Part shown: one piece after another, positions 24,901 through 35,436 of the stretch
How the letters are laid out: the number at the start of each line of letters is the position of its first letter
How positions within the stretch are numbered: the stretch's first letter is position 1
Assembly (NCBI RefSeq): GCF_018143015.1
Contig: NC_054742.1
Location: 14,863,632-14,927,631, forward strand
Length of the DNA stretch: 64,000 nt
Origin: Lytechinus variegatus
Taxonomy: Eukaryota; Echinodermata; Echinoidea; Temnopleuroida; Toxopneustidae
Reading direction: 5' to 3'
The notes under the pieces: generated by a model
Seen by the model: only the letters and a program-made list of their open reading frames with translations
Database searches by the model: none
What the model was told of the DNA's origin: nothing
Position numbers and translations under genes: made by a program

Positions 24901-27900
24901 AGTTGTCAAGTATCACTGAACATCTCATGCAAGTTACAGGTCACATGACCAAGTCAAAGGTCATTTAAGGTCATTGAACTTTGGCCATTTTAGAGGTAAT
25001 TATAAGATTGCTGTCATAACTTTCAAAGTTTATAGATATAGTGTATAAAATGTGGATATAGGGATAATTATGTATCACTGACAAGTTTTAGGTCACATGA
25101 TCAAGGTCAAATGTGAATGAACATGGTATTGTATCCTTATATGAATGTTTTTTTGTGTGTGAATAATTATTTTGTAGCAGTTTTCAAAGTCAGCACTGCT
25201 TCTATATTGAATCGTGTGATGTATGTGATACTGCCAGAGGCATTCCACTTGTTTCCCTACAAATTCATTTAAATGTTAGGTTTTGTACCCCTTGCCTTTG
25301 AAGGACCATAACTCTGACCTGGGACGAACGTGATGCAAGCAAGGTGTCAAATTAAAGTTGATGAGTTACTCAGTTATGTAGAATAGAAATCACAAGACTA
25401 AATTGTGTATTCTTGATATAGTGACCTTTGAACTTCATTTACCTCTTTTAGAAACATCCTTAAAAAAATAAGAAAATTATAACCTTAATGATAACTGAAT
25501 ATTTGAGATGGTGGAGAGAATAATACTTGTAAAATGTTAAACAGTATATTTTTGTATTGAATTGAAGATACAAAATAACATGTGCAGATATTTGTCTCGT
25601 GTGCAGAGCAAGGTGCGACTAAGTATAGGCGCCGCTTTTCTGACGACATCATCGGCGGTGGCATCAACATAGAATCTTAACCTAAGATTAAGTTTTTGAA
25701 ATGTCATCAGTATATGGACCTAGTTCATAAAACTTGGACATAAGGGTAATCAAATATTACTGAACATCCTGCCCAAGTTTCATGTCACATTACCTAGATC
25801 AAAAGTCATGTACATGTAGGGTCAATGAACTTTGGCCTTGTTGGGGGTATTTGTTGATTTCTATCATAACTTGTTAGGGGTTTGGTTCATGAAACTTAGA
25901 CATAAGAGTTATCAAGTATTACTGAATGTCCTAAGTAAGTTTCAGGTCTCATGACCAAGGTAAACGTTCACTTCATATCCAAGTTCAACTTCAAAAGTCA
26001 TTTGGCGGTCAGTGAACTTGGACCATTTTTGGGGAATCAATATCCAAATCTACATCATAACTTCGAAAGTATATGGACCTAGTTAAAACGAACACATAAC
26101 TGACATAAGGGTAATGAAGTATTACTGAACATCCTGCCTGAGTTTCAGATAACATTACCAAGGTCAAAGGTCATTTAGGGTCAATGAACTTTGGCCATGT
26201 TGAGGGTAGTTGTTGATTTCCTTCATAATTAACTGAAAGTTAATGAATCTGGTTCATGAAACTTGAAAATAAGAGTAATCAAGTATCATTGAACATTTTT
26301 TGTTAGTTTCAGGTTACATTCAAGGTCAAAGATCATTTAGGGTCAATGAACTTAGATTATTTGGGGGGAATCAAAGTGAAACCTTAACCAATCTTAAGTT
26401 TTTTAAATGTCAGAACTTTGAAAGTATATAATGGATCTTGTTCTTGAAACTTAGACATAAGAGTAATCAAGCATCAATGAACATTCTGCGTGAGTTTCAG
26501 GTCACATGACCAAGGTAAATGAATTTCGACTATGTTGGGGCTATTTATTGAATTGCCATCATAACTTAGAAAGGTTATGGATCTAGTTCAGGAAACATAG
26601 ACATAAGGGTAATCAAGTATAAATAATTGTTTTGCCTACATCTTAGATCACATGATCATGGTCGAAGGTCATTTTGGGTCAATTGACATAGTATTTTACT
26701 ATCATATGAATGTGAATAATTGTGAATAATTATTCAATAGCTGTTTTCAAAGTCAGTAGGTGAGGCTGCCAGTGGCGTTCCACTTGTTTGTGAATAATTA
26801 CTCTTCAGTCTAGTTTTTAAGTCAGCTATGCTTTTTTTTAATACTGGTGAATTTTTTTAGAAATTCCTAGTTTTATTTTTATAACAAGTTCTTCCACTGA
26901 ATGAAAAAAATATATGTTCCAGTAGTCATTGATTACAAATTAGAGCCATTATGAAAATTCTAGGATAAAAGTTGCATTGTTTGATGTGGAGCATTTCGGT
27001 ACTTTCTTTGTTTCCCTGAAACCTTTCTATTGTCTATATTGATTGCTACAATGTGAGTTAACAAAAATATTTCCCCCTTATCTTCTGTTGCAGGTGATTC
27101 AAGAAGTTCAGATCCCCTACCCAGGGTAGGTAAATTCTCTGTTATTGGTCAGAAAGCAGGAGTTAATCCCAACTTTTATTTTTGTATTCAAGTATCATTG
27201 TCTTGTTTATTACCCATTTCCATTTTGAGAGAGAAAAAAAAAACAAAGGGGCAAAGCTCGATTCAGTAAAATATTACCAAGTATTTATCAACATAATACG
27301 GGAATCATTAAAATTCAGGCCCGAAATGCATGTGAGCATGAAATTTGAAGACAGACTCTTTGCACAAGAAATGTCACAACTGTTTGCAAAATGAACAAAA
27401 ATTAGGCTCAATATATTCAACTTTAAATGTCATTTACCTGTCATTTAATGGCATTTATAAATAATGTAAAACTCCTGTTTGATACTAAATTTGTGACCAC
27501 TAAACTCAAACACCTTAAGTGTGAAGTCTGAGGCGTCATGGTGTAGTGGTTCTTACCCCTACCTCTTCATCAGAGTTTCGTGGATGCAAGTCTCTCTCCA
27601 GATGTTTATTTCCTTCAGCAAAAAAACTATGTACTGTACAGCACTTAACCCAGGTGAGGTAAATGGCAGCCTGGCAGTATTTTATGCAGTGCACATAACA
27701 GTTGCTCTGTTATTCCATTGAGAGAAATGATGCTCTTGCTCTTTGATTCATCGGTTTGTTTTAAATTCTTTATTCTGTTGTGAATAGCGGTCAGAGGCAA
27801 GATGGAAAGCTCGTATGGATGAACTAGAAGATCACTACAGAGAAAAGCTTAGGAATGCAGAAGAAAAGGTAGGATATATTATCAATTGTGCTGCCTATCA

Positions 27901-30900
27901 TCTATGAGAGATAAAGGGGGATGTTGTAGAAGAGGAATGATTGTCAGCGCACAACACTTGTAGGGGAAGGCGGGGTAAGTTGAGCATAGGGGCAAGTTGA
28001 GCCACCAGCCCCAGGCCAATAATGAATGAGTCAGACATTGTGGTGGTGTCATGTATTGATGACCCATAGCATAACCCCTAACCCCACCATATTGTTTTCA
28101 ACTTTGAAACAAAAAGTAGTTTTTTAGAGGGAAAAATATGAATTTCAGCCAAAAAAGTAAAAAAGAGTGTGAAATAGATAAGTGCTTTATAAACACACAC
28201 GTCTTTAAATATAATAAAGACATGATAACAACATTATTAGTCCAGGTATGGATCTTCATTCTTGTCATAGTCTTTTATATGATGGATGCATAATAAATGT
28301 GTGGATACAAAATTATTGCACTAAGTTCGGACTGGGGTAAGTTGAGCCAAACAGCATGGGGCAAGTTGAGCCATGGTAATTCCTATGGTAATGTATCTTA
28401 AAAAACAAACAAACCATAAAAATCAATTGAAATGCTGGCTGAAAGAAGCAAATTTACATGAATGCTCTTTTCCTTTTAAAGGATGTTAGTATTCATAGAG
28501 AATTAGCAAGTGAAAAGACTTTAAACAAAAAATTGACATGCTGGTTCTCCCTCATACATTTTGTACATAGTTTTTGTGGCTCAACTTACCCCAGAAGGTG
28601 GCTCAAACTTACCCCATATATGGGGCAAGTTGAGCCATTTGACATCGTTTTTTTCAAAGGTCACTATGACTTTCGGTGTGGGGATAGAAAGTTATATATA
28701 GGTGGAAAATATTTCAGAAGAATTAAATTTCAAGGCAAGGTACTTATTTCGACAAGATTATTAATCATATCAATTCTAACATGCAAAAAGCAAAAACTGT
28801 CACAACTTACCCCGCCTTCCCCTACCTGTCCGATGGTCCCAATCCAGTAAAAAATTGCTGTCGGGCCAGAAAATTTTCAGAAATAGCCAGCTTTACTGGT
28901 CTGACATGACCAGTTAAAATATCAAACTGATACAAATGATATTTTCGCCTATTTCATTATAAAAATTACTCTTCAGAATTGAGAATTGGCTCTCACAAAT
29001 TATGTCATGTGTGTACTATTGGTTTTTAAGGGTTTCTTGGGGGGCAATAAAAGACAGCAAATTACTATTTTTATGTTTTTCTTTATTTTGGGGACTGTCC
29101 AACCAGTAAAATTAGGTTCAGACCAGTAAAAATGGAAAAACTGGGTATCTACTGGTCAGACATAAGAGGTTGGACCAATAGTAGGAAAAAACGGTTAGTG
29201 TGGAGCCTTATGATGGTGATAAAGATGAGTTTTAGGGGAAAGAGGCAGTGATATCTCTTTGGGAATTTGATGTAAAGACTAAAAGCTTTATAGCCCATTT
29301 ATTTTATACAAAAATGTATACAAAACTCTAAATCAATTAGCACCTGAATATCTTAATAATACCATCAAATTATACACACCCTCTCGTAATCTTCGTTCAA
29401 TCACTGACACATGCAGACTTTGCATTCCCTTGTCAAAACTCTCCTCTGCCGAAAAACTGTTTGCTGTAGCAGCTGCCAAGACTTGGAATGCTATCCCTCT
29501 TTCAATAAGAAATGTGTCCAGTGTTCTTGGCTTCAAATCATCCCTTAAGACATATCTTTTTCCTCAATTAATACTTTCCTTTTTATCTTGAATATTGTAG
29601 TAATCGTTGCAAATATTAAATTGTTTCCTACTTTTGTATGCACTATGGTACTTTTTGTTTTTAGCGCCTCTTAATACCCATTATTATTTTACCTCTTTAA
29701 TATTTCAGACCAATCATAAGTGTGGTTAGAGAGGGGGTGGATAGAGAGTCAGCCTGGGAGTAAACATTGATTAGTTTGAATGGCTTGACTCCGATCGCTA
29801 TTCAATTAGTAAAATTCACCTGTTTGAATGTTCGGCAGATCCCGATAAGACACTTGAATACTTAACAGAATGACAAGATAATAATTATTGTTTTTAAATA
29901 CTTTAAGAATGATGTTATCGAGGTAATTTGACAAAAATTAACAATGATTGTATCACATTCATAGTTAAACACAAACCTGAAAGAGCTCTGAAAATTTTAA
30001 TCCCACCCGGCCTTGTCCTCGCTGCGCAATGTATGTTGTCTGTGTGCTTAAAACAGAAACTACACACACAAGTAGCTCACTTGAGCTGATATTGGACCTT
30101 TGACAGCCAATGAAACTTTCTTGGGAGACAAAGAAGAAGAAACTACATGCTTCCCCATTATCAGGAAAGGTCATGACTTCAGAAACAAATTGACCCCTCC
30201 CCATCTTAGTGTGTGTGTGTGTGAGAGAGAGAGGGAGAGATAGGGAGTGGGATCGGAGCCAGGAGAATTTCCTTTCATGTTTTAAAACAAAGCTTCCCCG
30301 GCCCCTTAAACATTTCGACATGCACCGTCACCTAAGCACAAGTTCTTGACTAGTCTCCCAAAATAGACCCAGTTATAGGTTCAAATACTGGTAATAAAAA
30401 TTGTAATTTTGAAAGATATTTGAAATGAAAAATATTTAGCAAAATATTTTTTGAAATACACCCATGTACTGTGTGTAGCATCATGAGCAGTGCCACAAGT
30501 AGGGGTGGGGGAATGGTGTGGAATCGAGATGAAATCTTTCAAGAAGTGAAAGGCACACCTGCCTGTCTGTCTCAAAAAATAAATGTACTTCATGAATGAG
30601 TTGTTTACTTTGATGTAATTGTACTTTAGACTGTAAAACCATAGGCTGACCTGAACTGATTCAATCATATGCGGGGGTGTGGCACTTGGAGGGATGCATT
30701 TAATACAAGCATTTATTTAGGAAAGATTTTTCATTGGAACAATAATCTCATTTCATAAAGTTTTGTTGACATAGAAATGAAAAAGAAGGGAAAGAAATGG
30801 CCTCTTTTATTTTATGGGAAACAGATAATACTCTTTACCCCTGGTCTTTACTTTCAATAATTGAACCCTGTCTAAATTTGTAACATGTGGCTTTACTGGA

Positions 30901-33900
30901 GAATTTCTGCATTAGGGGTCATATGAAGTAGGCCAACTATTGTGACTTAAAAGACATGATTCCAACGAACAATCAAATCATTCAATTGCTCTTTCAGGAA
31001 TTAATCGAATGGTGAAAATTACATTCGTCCCAGGCCCAATAGAGGGAAAGAAATCCTCTAACATTTGCACATAAATTTTGAGAAAAAAAAATCGAAATGT
31101 AATCTTATCAATATTTTTGTTATTCTTTTGATTTTAATTTTCACAGAGTGCTGCCTTTTACAAGTTAACTGCTGAACAATTTCAAAAAGCTGCAGATGAA
31201 GTTGAAGCAAAGTTTATGTGAGTTTATTGATGTAAAACTATCATCTTTTGTTTATTCACCCATTATTTTTGATTGGGCAATAAAATTCTAAAAATCTTGG
31301 TTAGACAATGTAAAAATGGTATGCAATTATATTTCATGAAAGGCCTTACTTCTCCAGAGGTTTACATGTCTTAAAGACATAGGTTGGCAGTTTCATAGTA
31401 TTGAGTAAAGTACTCAAAAGATTTATGGAGTGGCCTATCCCTAAACAAGATAGGTGGGGGGCTTATTCTGGGAAAAACAAATTTGAAAAGTAGAAGGGGG
31501 TATCTATTGGAAAAGGAATAGACATGATAATACATAGAAGAATGGTTATGAGAAAACACGGGGGGGGGGGGGGGGTTGACGAGTGGATACCATGCGCGAC
31601 CAAAAAAACACGTAAGAAGGATGTCTTTTTCACGATACAACACATTACGTACGTAACGTGATACGGGTGTCAAAAACACAAAAATAATGAAAAAAGGGTA
31701 TCTATTTCACTAGGAAAATTACGTGTTTAGGGTCGAATTTGTGGGAGTGATAAAACAAAATTAAAAATGTTTTATAAAGGATGTCCTTTTTGCCCCAACA
31801 CTTCGTGTTTAGAGTCCGATTTGTGCGAGGTGTAGAAGGTGGGGTCGTACTAAACCAAATAAGGTAAAGCCGACAACTGAAGGAGCCGTAACAATAAAAC
31901 ATTCTTGTACTTGTTTAGGGGTTCATTTCAGAGAATATTTGCCAAGAGTATCATTCGTTTCCAATACTTGTTAAGAGTACGGTTTGACACGCCAATACTT
32001 GTTAAGGGGTGCATTTTCAGAATATGGAAATTACGTGTTTAGGGTGCTTTTCGAGACCATGGTCGCACATGGTATCCACTCGTGAATGGAAGTGCCCCCC
32101 CCCCCCCCCCCCCGGGGAGAAAACCAACAGCATAACTTTTCACTCTTCACTTACAATCAAGCAAAAGCAATCTCTTCAGTCTGATATGAACTGCAGATCG
32201 ACTCAGCCCATATTTTTTAATTTCAGATAGTGATGGATCTGACATTCCTATTCTCTATCAGGTGCTAGTATCAGAGCTTCTTTTGTTAACATTCAGAATG
32301 AGAAACAACACTTTTATAGAGCAAACATGGATTGAAATCAAAAGATCATGATTAATTATTGGCAACAATAATTTGTACCCTCCGTAACCAGCTGCAGCGA
32401 GCCTAGCCAACAAAGTGAAGGATTAGTTGGGCGTGAGCAGAAAGTTGGCATTGTAATAGCTCATTTAATTGGTCATCTGTTTAAAATGGGAGGAACCTAA
32501 ATTCAGTAAATAAAGCACTAGAACCAAGAGGAGTTTTCAGAATGAGTACATAGATCTAATAGCATGCTGTGAAAGGTAAGCCGGTTTAGAATAATAGGAA
32601 ACTTAAGTTTTCAGAAAGCCACCCCAATTGTATGTTATTTTCTGTATACTTATCTTTTACTTTGTTCTTCTTTATGTAATTTTTTTCCTGGATATCGATG
32701 GTAGGAAGCAACGGTTTGTTCCCATTTGTGAAAATCTTCAAAATGATGTCTTGAAATGTTATGCCCAAAACCCAAACCAGACATTAAACTGTGCCCAAGA
32801 AGTCAAGGCATTCAACACATGCATAGAACAGGCAAGAATGGTATGTTACAAAGATCTCAAAAATTGTTATGATTGATTTGTTATTAATTATTATGATCAT
32901 TTGCAGTAGCTGGACCAACCCTTCCTAACGATTTACCTCTAAAGGTGTGTTAATGCTTCCACTGCGTAGACAAAATCAGCGTTTTCAAACATTGTTTAAG
33001 AACACCGATCAAATATGTGGTTCTGGAGGTGCTGTTTATGCTTAAAAGGGGAATGAAACCTTGGGAACAAGTGGGCTTGTGTGGAAAGAGAAAAATTCAA
33101 AGAGTAAGATCAAAGAAAGTTTGAGAAAAATATGACTAATAATGAGAAAGTTATGAGCAGTTGAATTTTGCGATCACTAATGCTATGGAGATCCTCCTAT
33201 TGCAATGCGACAAAGATGTGTGATGTCACATGTGAACATCTTTCCCTTTGATGGACTATAAAATACCTCCAAGTCTTTTTTGCTCTTTACTATGGTGATA
33301 CAAACTCTGTATCCATAATGTGTATTCTTTTAAAATCTATATTACATGACCTAATGTAGAAAGAATAGATGATTTGCTGATAAAGGCAGTTTAAGTGAAA
33401 TTATATACAAAAGTAATGGGAAAGTTGTTCACATGTGACATCACACATCTTTGTCACATTTCCATTTGGAGGATCTACATTGCAAATAATATCTAACTTT
33501 CAAATGTTCATAAATTTATTATTTATTCAATTGCGCTCAAACTTTGTTGATTTGTTTCTTTGATTTTTCTGTTTTCAAACAAGCTTTTTTGTTCCAGAGG
33601 GTTCATTTTCCTTTCATTTTTCAGAAGCGAAATCGCGATCTGCAGATGGCTTCACATTGTAATTTTCGTTGAGCAGGAAAGCTAGGTCAAATTGGGCGCG
33701 CCCTTTTTCAAAAGAGTGTTATGGTCAACAATTATTTTAACTTCAAACTATTTTCGATCTTTAAGTAATTGCATGGAGCTACATGACATACCGATAGAAT
33801 TTTAACCATGGTGAGAATAATAGATGAATAAAGAATATCAAAGTGTACATAAGAAAATAATAAGATTTGTTTATGCTACTGGGCTTTTGGCTCAGCAATT

Positions 33901-35436
33901 CTCACCATAACTCATGTTCACTGCTCATGTTATTTTTTTTTGTAAATCTAAATTAGAGGAATAGTACTTAGTACGTAACTTAATAATCATACATGCAAAT
34001 GTACATTGGTCATTAATAGAATCAGAGAGCGATGAGAAGTAATTCCATGGAGGTAAGTCCCTAATAGAACCATGCGACTATTTGCCCGCAGATTTTTATA
34101 GCACTGGACGCATGTAACAAATGACGTCATTAGAACACGTTTCGATCACAGTCCTTTTAATATTTGCCCAGAAAGCCTGATTCTGGTCAAACGAGTTTAG
34201 AAATGCACCTTTTTTGTAAGTTTTTGATCGATTCTGAAATGTCGTTTCAATGAAAGTAAGCATGAACGCAACCGTGTTTTAGACTAATCACGCATGAAAA
34301 CGCCGATTGTGTCCTGGAAAGTGGAAGCATAAACACGGCCTTTACATCAGACAGGCATCCATTTATTCAACTTTCATGTCCACACTTCTTTTTCATAGTG
34401 TAATCTAGTATGAATAATTATTTTATTGGTAACTAACTCATGAAGGTCTTTAAATGATCAAATAGTGAATACTGTAATATAGGCCTATTTCTTAGATTTT
34501 TTTGTCTTGCTTGTATAGCAGAGGGAGACTAATAGGCGCCACTTTTCCGAGAGCGGCAGCGTCATAGTCAACATCAAATTTTAATATAAGGTTAAATTTG
34601 TGAAATGTCATCATAACTTAGAAAGTATATGGGCATAGTTCATGAAACTTGTACATGAGTGTAATCAAGTGTTATTGAACATCCTGCCAGAATTGGCAGT
34701 GACATGACCAAGGTCAAAGGTCATTTAGGGTCAATGAACTTAGATTATTTTGGGGGAATCAAAATGAATTCTAACCAATGGTAAGTTTTTGAAATGTTAG
34801 AACTTTGAAAGTTTATGGATCTTGTTCTTGAAACTTGGACATAATCAAATAATCAAGCATCAGTGAACATTCTGCCTGAGATTAAAGTCACATGACCAAA
34901 GTCAATGAATTTTGGCCGCGTTTGGGCTATCTGTTGAATTACCATCATAACTTTGAAAGTTTATGGATCTAGTTCATGAAATGTGGACATAAGGGTTATC
35001 AAGTATCACTGTTCATCTTGCACAAGTCTTTCGGTCAAAGTCAAATGTCATTAAATGTCAATGAACATAGTATTTTATTATCATAAGAATTGTGTTTTGT
35101 GAGTAATTTTTCTAGTTGTTTTCAAAGTCAGCACTGTTGCTATATTGAATTGTGTAATGCAGGCAAGACTGCCAGAGATGCTTCACTTGTTATATGGTAT
35201 TGTAAAGTGCATAGCGATATATCATGTTTATTATGTGCTATATAAGTAGCCATTTGAACTGAAATACAAGATAATACATCCTGTAAGAACCATCTCTGAA
35301 TAAAATGATAATTCCATGCAACTACAAATTTATGTTCTCATACATTTAACATGTATTTTTTTTCATTAATTTGTGTATTTCTTCATTCTTTCTGCAGAAT
35401 ATTTTACTGAAGAGAGGTGTGGGTGCTGCGTCATAA
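9900..35436 (+). CDS. CHCHD3: MIC19/MIC25-type MICOS subunit, seven coding exons (9900-9971, 23142-23199, 27094-27125, 27788-27868, 31147-31217, 32705-32840, 35398-35436)
   Basis: Subunit of the MICOS complex, which holds cristae junctions on the mitochondrial inner membrane (family knowledge). The seven exons join in frame to 489 nt, 162 residues plus stop; every intron is GT-AG and all phases agree (0,1,0,0,2,0). Residues 1-7 (MGGSSSS) fit an N-myristoylation site like that of vertebrate CHCHD3/6. Residues 55-104 are charged and helical and align with the vertebrate segment before the CHCH domain (FYKLTAEQFQKAADEVEAKF). Residues 113-144 form a twin CX9C motif: C113/C123 and C134/C144, 10 residues apart, expected to form two disulfides via the MIA40 pathway. 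The protein is about 65 residues shorter than human CHCHD3 (227): the central coiled-coil part is missing, through genuine shortness or exons missed in introns 1-3. CHCHD3 and CHCHD6 are vertebrate paralogues, so an invertebrate gene may be co-orthologous to both. The gene runs towards the IMMP2L gene. Confidence 0.93.
10346..12893. repeat. giant palindrome with about 0.86-0.9-kb arms
   Basis: The left arm (10346-12000, interrupted at 10941-11704) is repeated in reverse as the right arm (12035-12893), with a centre of about 34 bp. Shared words in order include tagactgtgggatgg, ggggcggcaaatacaacc, ggacttccgtgaacg, atggcggataagatgtcgtc, ctagcaaatatatgctacat, caagatccgaatggatcaa, and at the core aatcgat/atcgact around gtgactcatg. 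Arms differ by scattered substitutions and small indels, for example tcttcgtcgtg against tctgatcgtcgtg near 10710. Lies in MIC19 intron 1. Confidence 0.85.
10941..11704. mobile_element. MITE-like insertion in the palindrome's left arm
   Basis: The right arm lacks this stretch, which defines the insertion. Flanks carry a 5-bp CCCAG at 10936-10940 and 11705-11709, a candidate target duplication. The ends are imperfectly inverted: gcagtggcttaac on the left, gttacgctcctg on the right. The interior has G9, GA-rich and C8 runs and the phrase attatgtcaaaatc shared with relatives at 440-900 and 5060-5340. No ORF. Confidence 0.7.
12901..15113. mobile_element. TIR element, about 2.2 kb
   Basis: Terminal inverted repeats of about 57-64 bp: tggataattcgtttttcat and on to cagcgaaaacggaaatcagc at 12901-12964, inverted at 15057-15113. 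The phrase tttgtttttgatacat recurs inside at both ends. No target duplication could be seen, and no transposase ORF. The left end abuts the palindrome. Confidence 0.55.
15150..15890 (+). repeat. dispersed repeat, uninterrupted copy (partner at 56205-58700)
   Basis: Holds agcctggaggcgtctgg, an internal inverted pair (cctggaggcgtctgggg and cacctggatttgc/gtggaggccagg), cattaaataaaaagtatt, tatttgtttcggttgataaa, atatctatcggcagatgcaa and ctgtagattccccacagg in the same order as the copy at 56205-58700. It acts as the empty site for the insertion in that copy. Confidence 0.8.
16390..17495 (+). repeat. TGTCTCACCTGC-family tandem-array element, full copy
   Basis: Starts tgtctcacctgcatagcaga at 16391, then a GGC run and six or more degenerate units of 110-170 bp, each with cacatgaccaaggtcaaagg, aatgaactttggcc and a tgaaacttggacataag phrase. 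Ends tgcaggtgagacagccagag, so the outer ends are inverted (TGTCTCACCTGC). Exact AGGTCAAAGGTCA occurs at 16595, 17114 and 17267. Confidence 0.85.
18679..18880. mobile_element. foldback MITE
   Basis: Inverted ends: ctgacatcgaggcacaacct plus ggaccctcaaaaaaaggga on the left, and tttttttgagggtccag plus ttgtgcctcaatgtcag on the right, around a core of about 100 bp. A relative lies at about 55900-56070, which has the same cctgacatcgatgcacag end. Confidence 0.75.
20339..20622 (+). mobile_element. tRNA-derived SINE, full-length
   Basis: The tRNA-like head (20339-20420) has an A box tggcccagtggataa and a perfect B box gggttcgaatccc. The body has gcactcgacccaggtgaggt, atgggtacccaggatt and ctcgagctaaagccggggta; the tail has ggcgctatttaaatgcctat and attattatt repeats. 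A typical echinoderm-like SINE arrangement. Confidence 0.85.
21143..23070 (+). repeat. TGTCTCGCCCACC-family tandem-array element, split by a MITE
   Basis: Starts tgtctcgcccaccagaggtg at about 21145 and ends agtgggcgagacacaaaatc, so the outer ends are inverted. The interior has units of about 165-180 bp with cttatgacacctaactccgc, aaccaaacttggatggtgga and gacttgggggacctgcatgt. A 792-bp element at 21767-22558 splits it. Confidence 0.85.
21767..22558. mobile_element. 792-bp TIR element inserted in the array
   Basis: TIRs of about 32 bp: catggacctatcacaaatgg and acattcaacga on the left, inverted on the right ending ggtccatg at 22558. Flanked by a 7-bp duplication ATTTGGG (21760-21766 and 22559-22565), possibly 8 bp given the catg ambiguity, which would fit the hAT superfamily. 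No transposase. A short frame near 22109 looks like a signal peptide but is probably chance. Confidence 0.8.
23142..23199 (+). CDS. CHCHD3: MIC19 coding exon 2
   Basis: 58 nt after a ttttccaag acceptor, encoding VSEDVLRRMFGEED and following residues, with donor gtacgg. It corresponds to the vertebrate segment LSENVIDRMKE. It follows exon 1 in phase 0 and ends in phase 1. Confidence 0.9.
23488..23915. mobile_element. foldback MITE, about 430 bp
   Basis: Starts aaagggattgtccaggctgg and ends cccggaccatccatttaatg; arms include gataacaaataacaaagtta and tttcattttgatgaaatttt, and the core includes attcattaggtgggctgatg. Uninterrupted relative of the copy at 55170-55732 and of the outer layer of the nest at 38325-42795. 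Confidence 0.75.
23955..25255 (+). repeat. TGTCTCACCTGC-family tandem-array element
   Basis: Starts tctcacctgcataacagaat and ends gccagaggcattccacttgt. Eight or so degenerate units with exact AGGTCAAAGGTCA near 24149, 24477, 24628 and 24792. Lies in MIC19 intron 2. Confidence 0.85.
25592..26790 (+). repeat. TGTCTCACCTGC-family tandem-array element, degenerate
   Basis: Starts tgtctcgtgtgcagagcaag with taggcgccgcttttctgacg, followed by about seven weaker units and the shared end gccagtggcgttccacttgt. It lies 340 bp after the previous copy, in the same orientation. Confidence 0.8.
27094..27125 (+). CDS. CHCHD3: MIC19 coding exon 3
   Basis: A 32-nt exon after a cttctgttgcag acceptor, with donor gtaggt. 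It completes a glycine codon from exon 2, then reads DSRSSDPLPR in phase. It is very short and has little conservation; support comes from the splice sites and the phase match on both sides. Confidence 0.75.
27531..27720 (+). mobile_element. degenerate tRNA-derived SINE
   Basis: Head gaggcgtcatggtgtagtgg resembles an A box; the B box is decayed (gtttcgtggatgcaag). The body ttatttccttcagcaaaaaa and cttaacccaggtgaggtaaa match the body of the SINE at 20339-20622. It ends about 70 bp before MIC19 exon 4. Confidence 0.65.
27788..27868 (+). CDS. CHCHD3: MIC19 coding exon 4
   Basis: 27 codons, phase 0 at both ends, between a gtgaatag acceptor and a gtagga donor. It encodes a charged helix (RWKARMDELEDHYREKL) matching the vertebrate helical segment before the CHCH domain. 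Confidence 0.9.
27963..28822. mobile_element. MITE with GGGGAAGGCGGGG ends and TA duplications
   Basis: Left end ggggaaggcggggtaagttg, inverted at the right (cttaccccgccttcccc), flanked by TA on each side. The interior repeats ggggcaagttgagcca and its inverse several times (28015, 28360, 28620). No ORF of note. Lies in MIC19 intron 4. Confidence 0.8.
29290..29591 (+). pseudogene. 5'-truncated non-LTR retrotransposon tail
   Basis: A frame encoding YKTLNQLAPEYL, TPSRNLRSITDTCRL, AVAAAKTWNAIPLSIRN and FKSSLKTYLF before a stop at about 29591. These are the last motifs of LINE reverse-transcriptase ORFs of the CR1/L2/Jockey type. Everything upstream of the LAPEYL motif is missing. From a different element to the one at 2609-3550. 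Lies in MIC19 intron 4. Confidence 0.8.
30206..30243. repeat. (GT)n(GA)n microsatellite
   Basis: Short run tgtgtgtgtgtgtgagagag in MIC19 intron 4. Confidence 0.8.
31147..31217 (+). CDS. CHCHD3: MIC19 coding exon 5
   Basis: 71 nt between a ttttcacag acceptor and a gtgagt donor, ending in phase 2. It encodes AAFYKLTAEQFQKAADEVEA, nearly the same as vertebrate EFYRVTTEQYQKAAEEVEA; this is the most conserved exon and the best family diagnostic. Confidence 0.95.
31560..32115. mobile_element. MITE with G-run ends and GAGTGGATACCA TIR
   Basis: Left: G15 then ttgacgagtggataccatgc. Right: gcacatggtatccactcgtg, aatggaagtg, then C20 and gggg. The interior repeats acttgttaag and cacgtgtttagggt. A shorter relative lies at 59883-60192. 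The left end lacks the cacttccatt block that the right end has. Lies in MIC19 intron 5. Confidence 0.75.
32705..32840 (+). CDS. CHCHD3: MIC19 coding exon 6 (CHCH domain)
   Basis: 136 nt between an atggtag acceptor and a gtatgt donor. It encodes the whole twin CX9C domain: C-ENLQNDVLK-C, a 10-residue linker, and C-AQEVKAFNT-C. If intron 6 were retained, the frame would add 12 residues with two more cysteines and stop at 32876. Confidence 0.95.
33045..33625. mobile_element. foldback MITE
   Basis: Inverted halves: ggggaatgaaaccttgggaa and cttgtgtggaaagagaaaaa at the left, caaacaagcttttttgttcc and agagggttcattttcc at the right, with ttcacatgtgacatcacaca in the inner part of each arm. A partial relative lies at 36830-37280. 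Lies in MIC19 intron 6. Confidence 0.7.
34508..35190 (+). repeat. TGTCTCACCTGC-family tandem-array element, short copy
   Basis: Starts cttgcttgtatagcagaggg with taggcgccacttttccga, has about four units including one exact AGGTCAAAGGTCA near 34710, and ends ggcaagactgccagagatgc. It ends about 200 bp before MIC19 exon 7. Confidence 0.8.
35398..35436 (+). CDS. CHCHD3: MIC19 terminal coding exon 7
   Basis: After a tttctgcag acceptor, twelve codons (NILLKRGVGAAS) and a TAA stop. The tail has the length and place of the vertebrate C-terminal tail (QSMLEKGG). Confidence 0.9.
   Translation, partial: NILLKRGVGAAS

Noticed and set aside
29965..30321. 118-codon - strand frame in MIC19 intron 4
   Set aside because: Contains a translated (GT)n/(GA)n microsatellite (SLSLPLSLTHTHT) and no recognisable domain.
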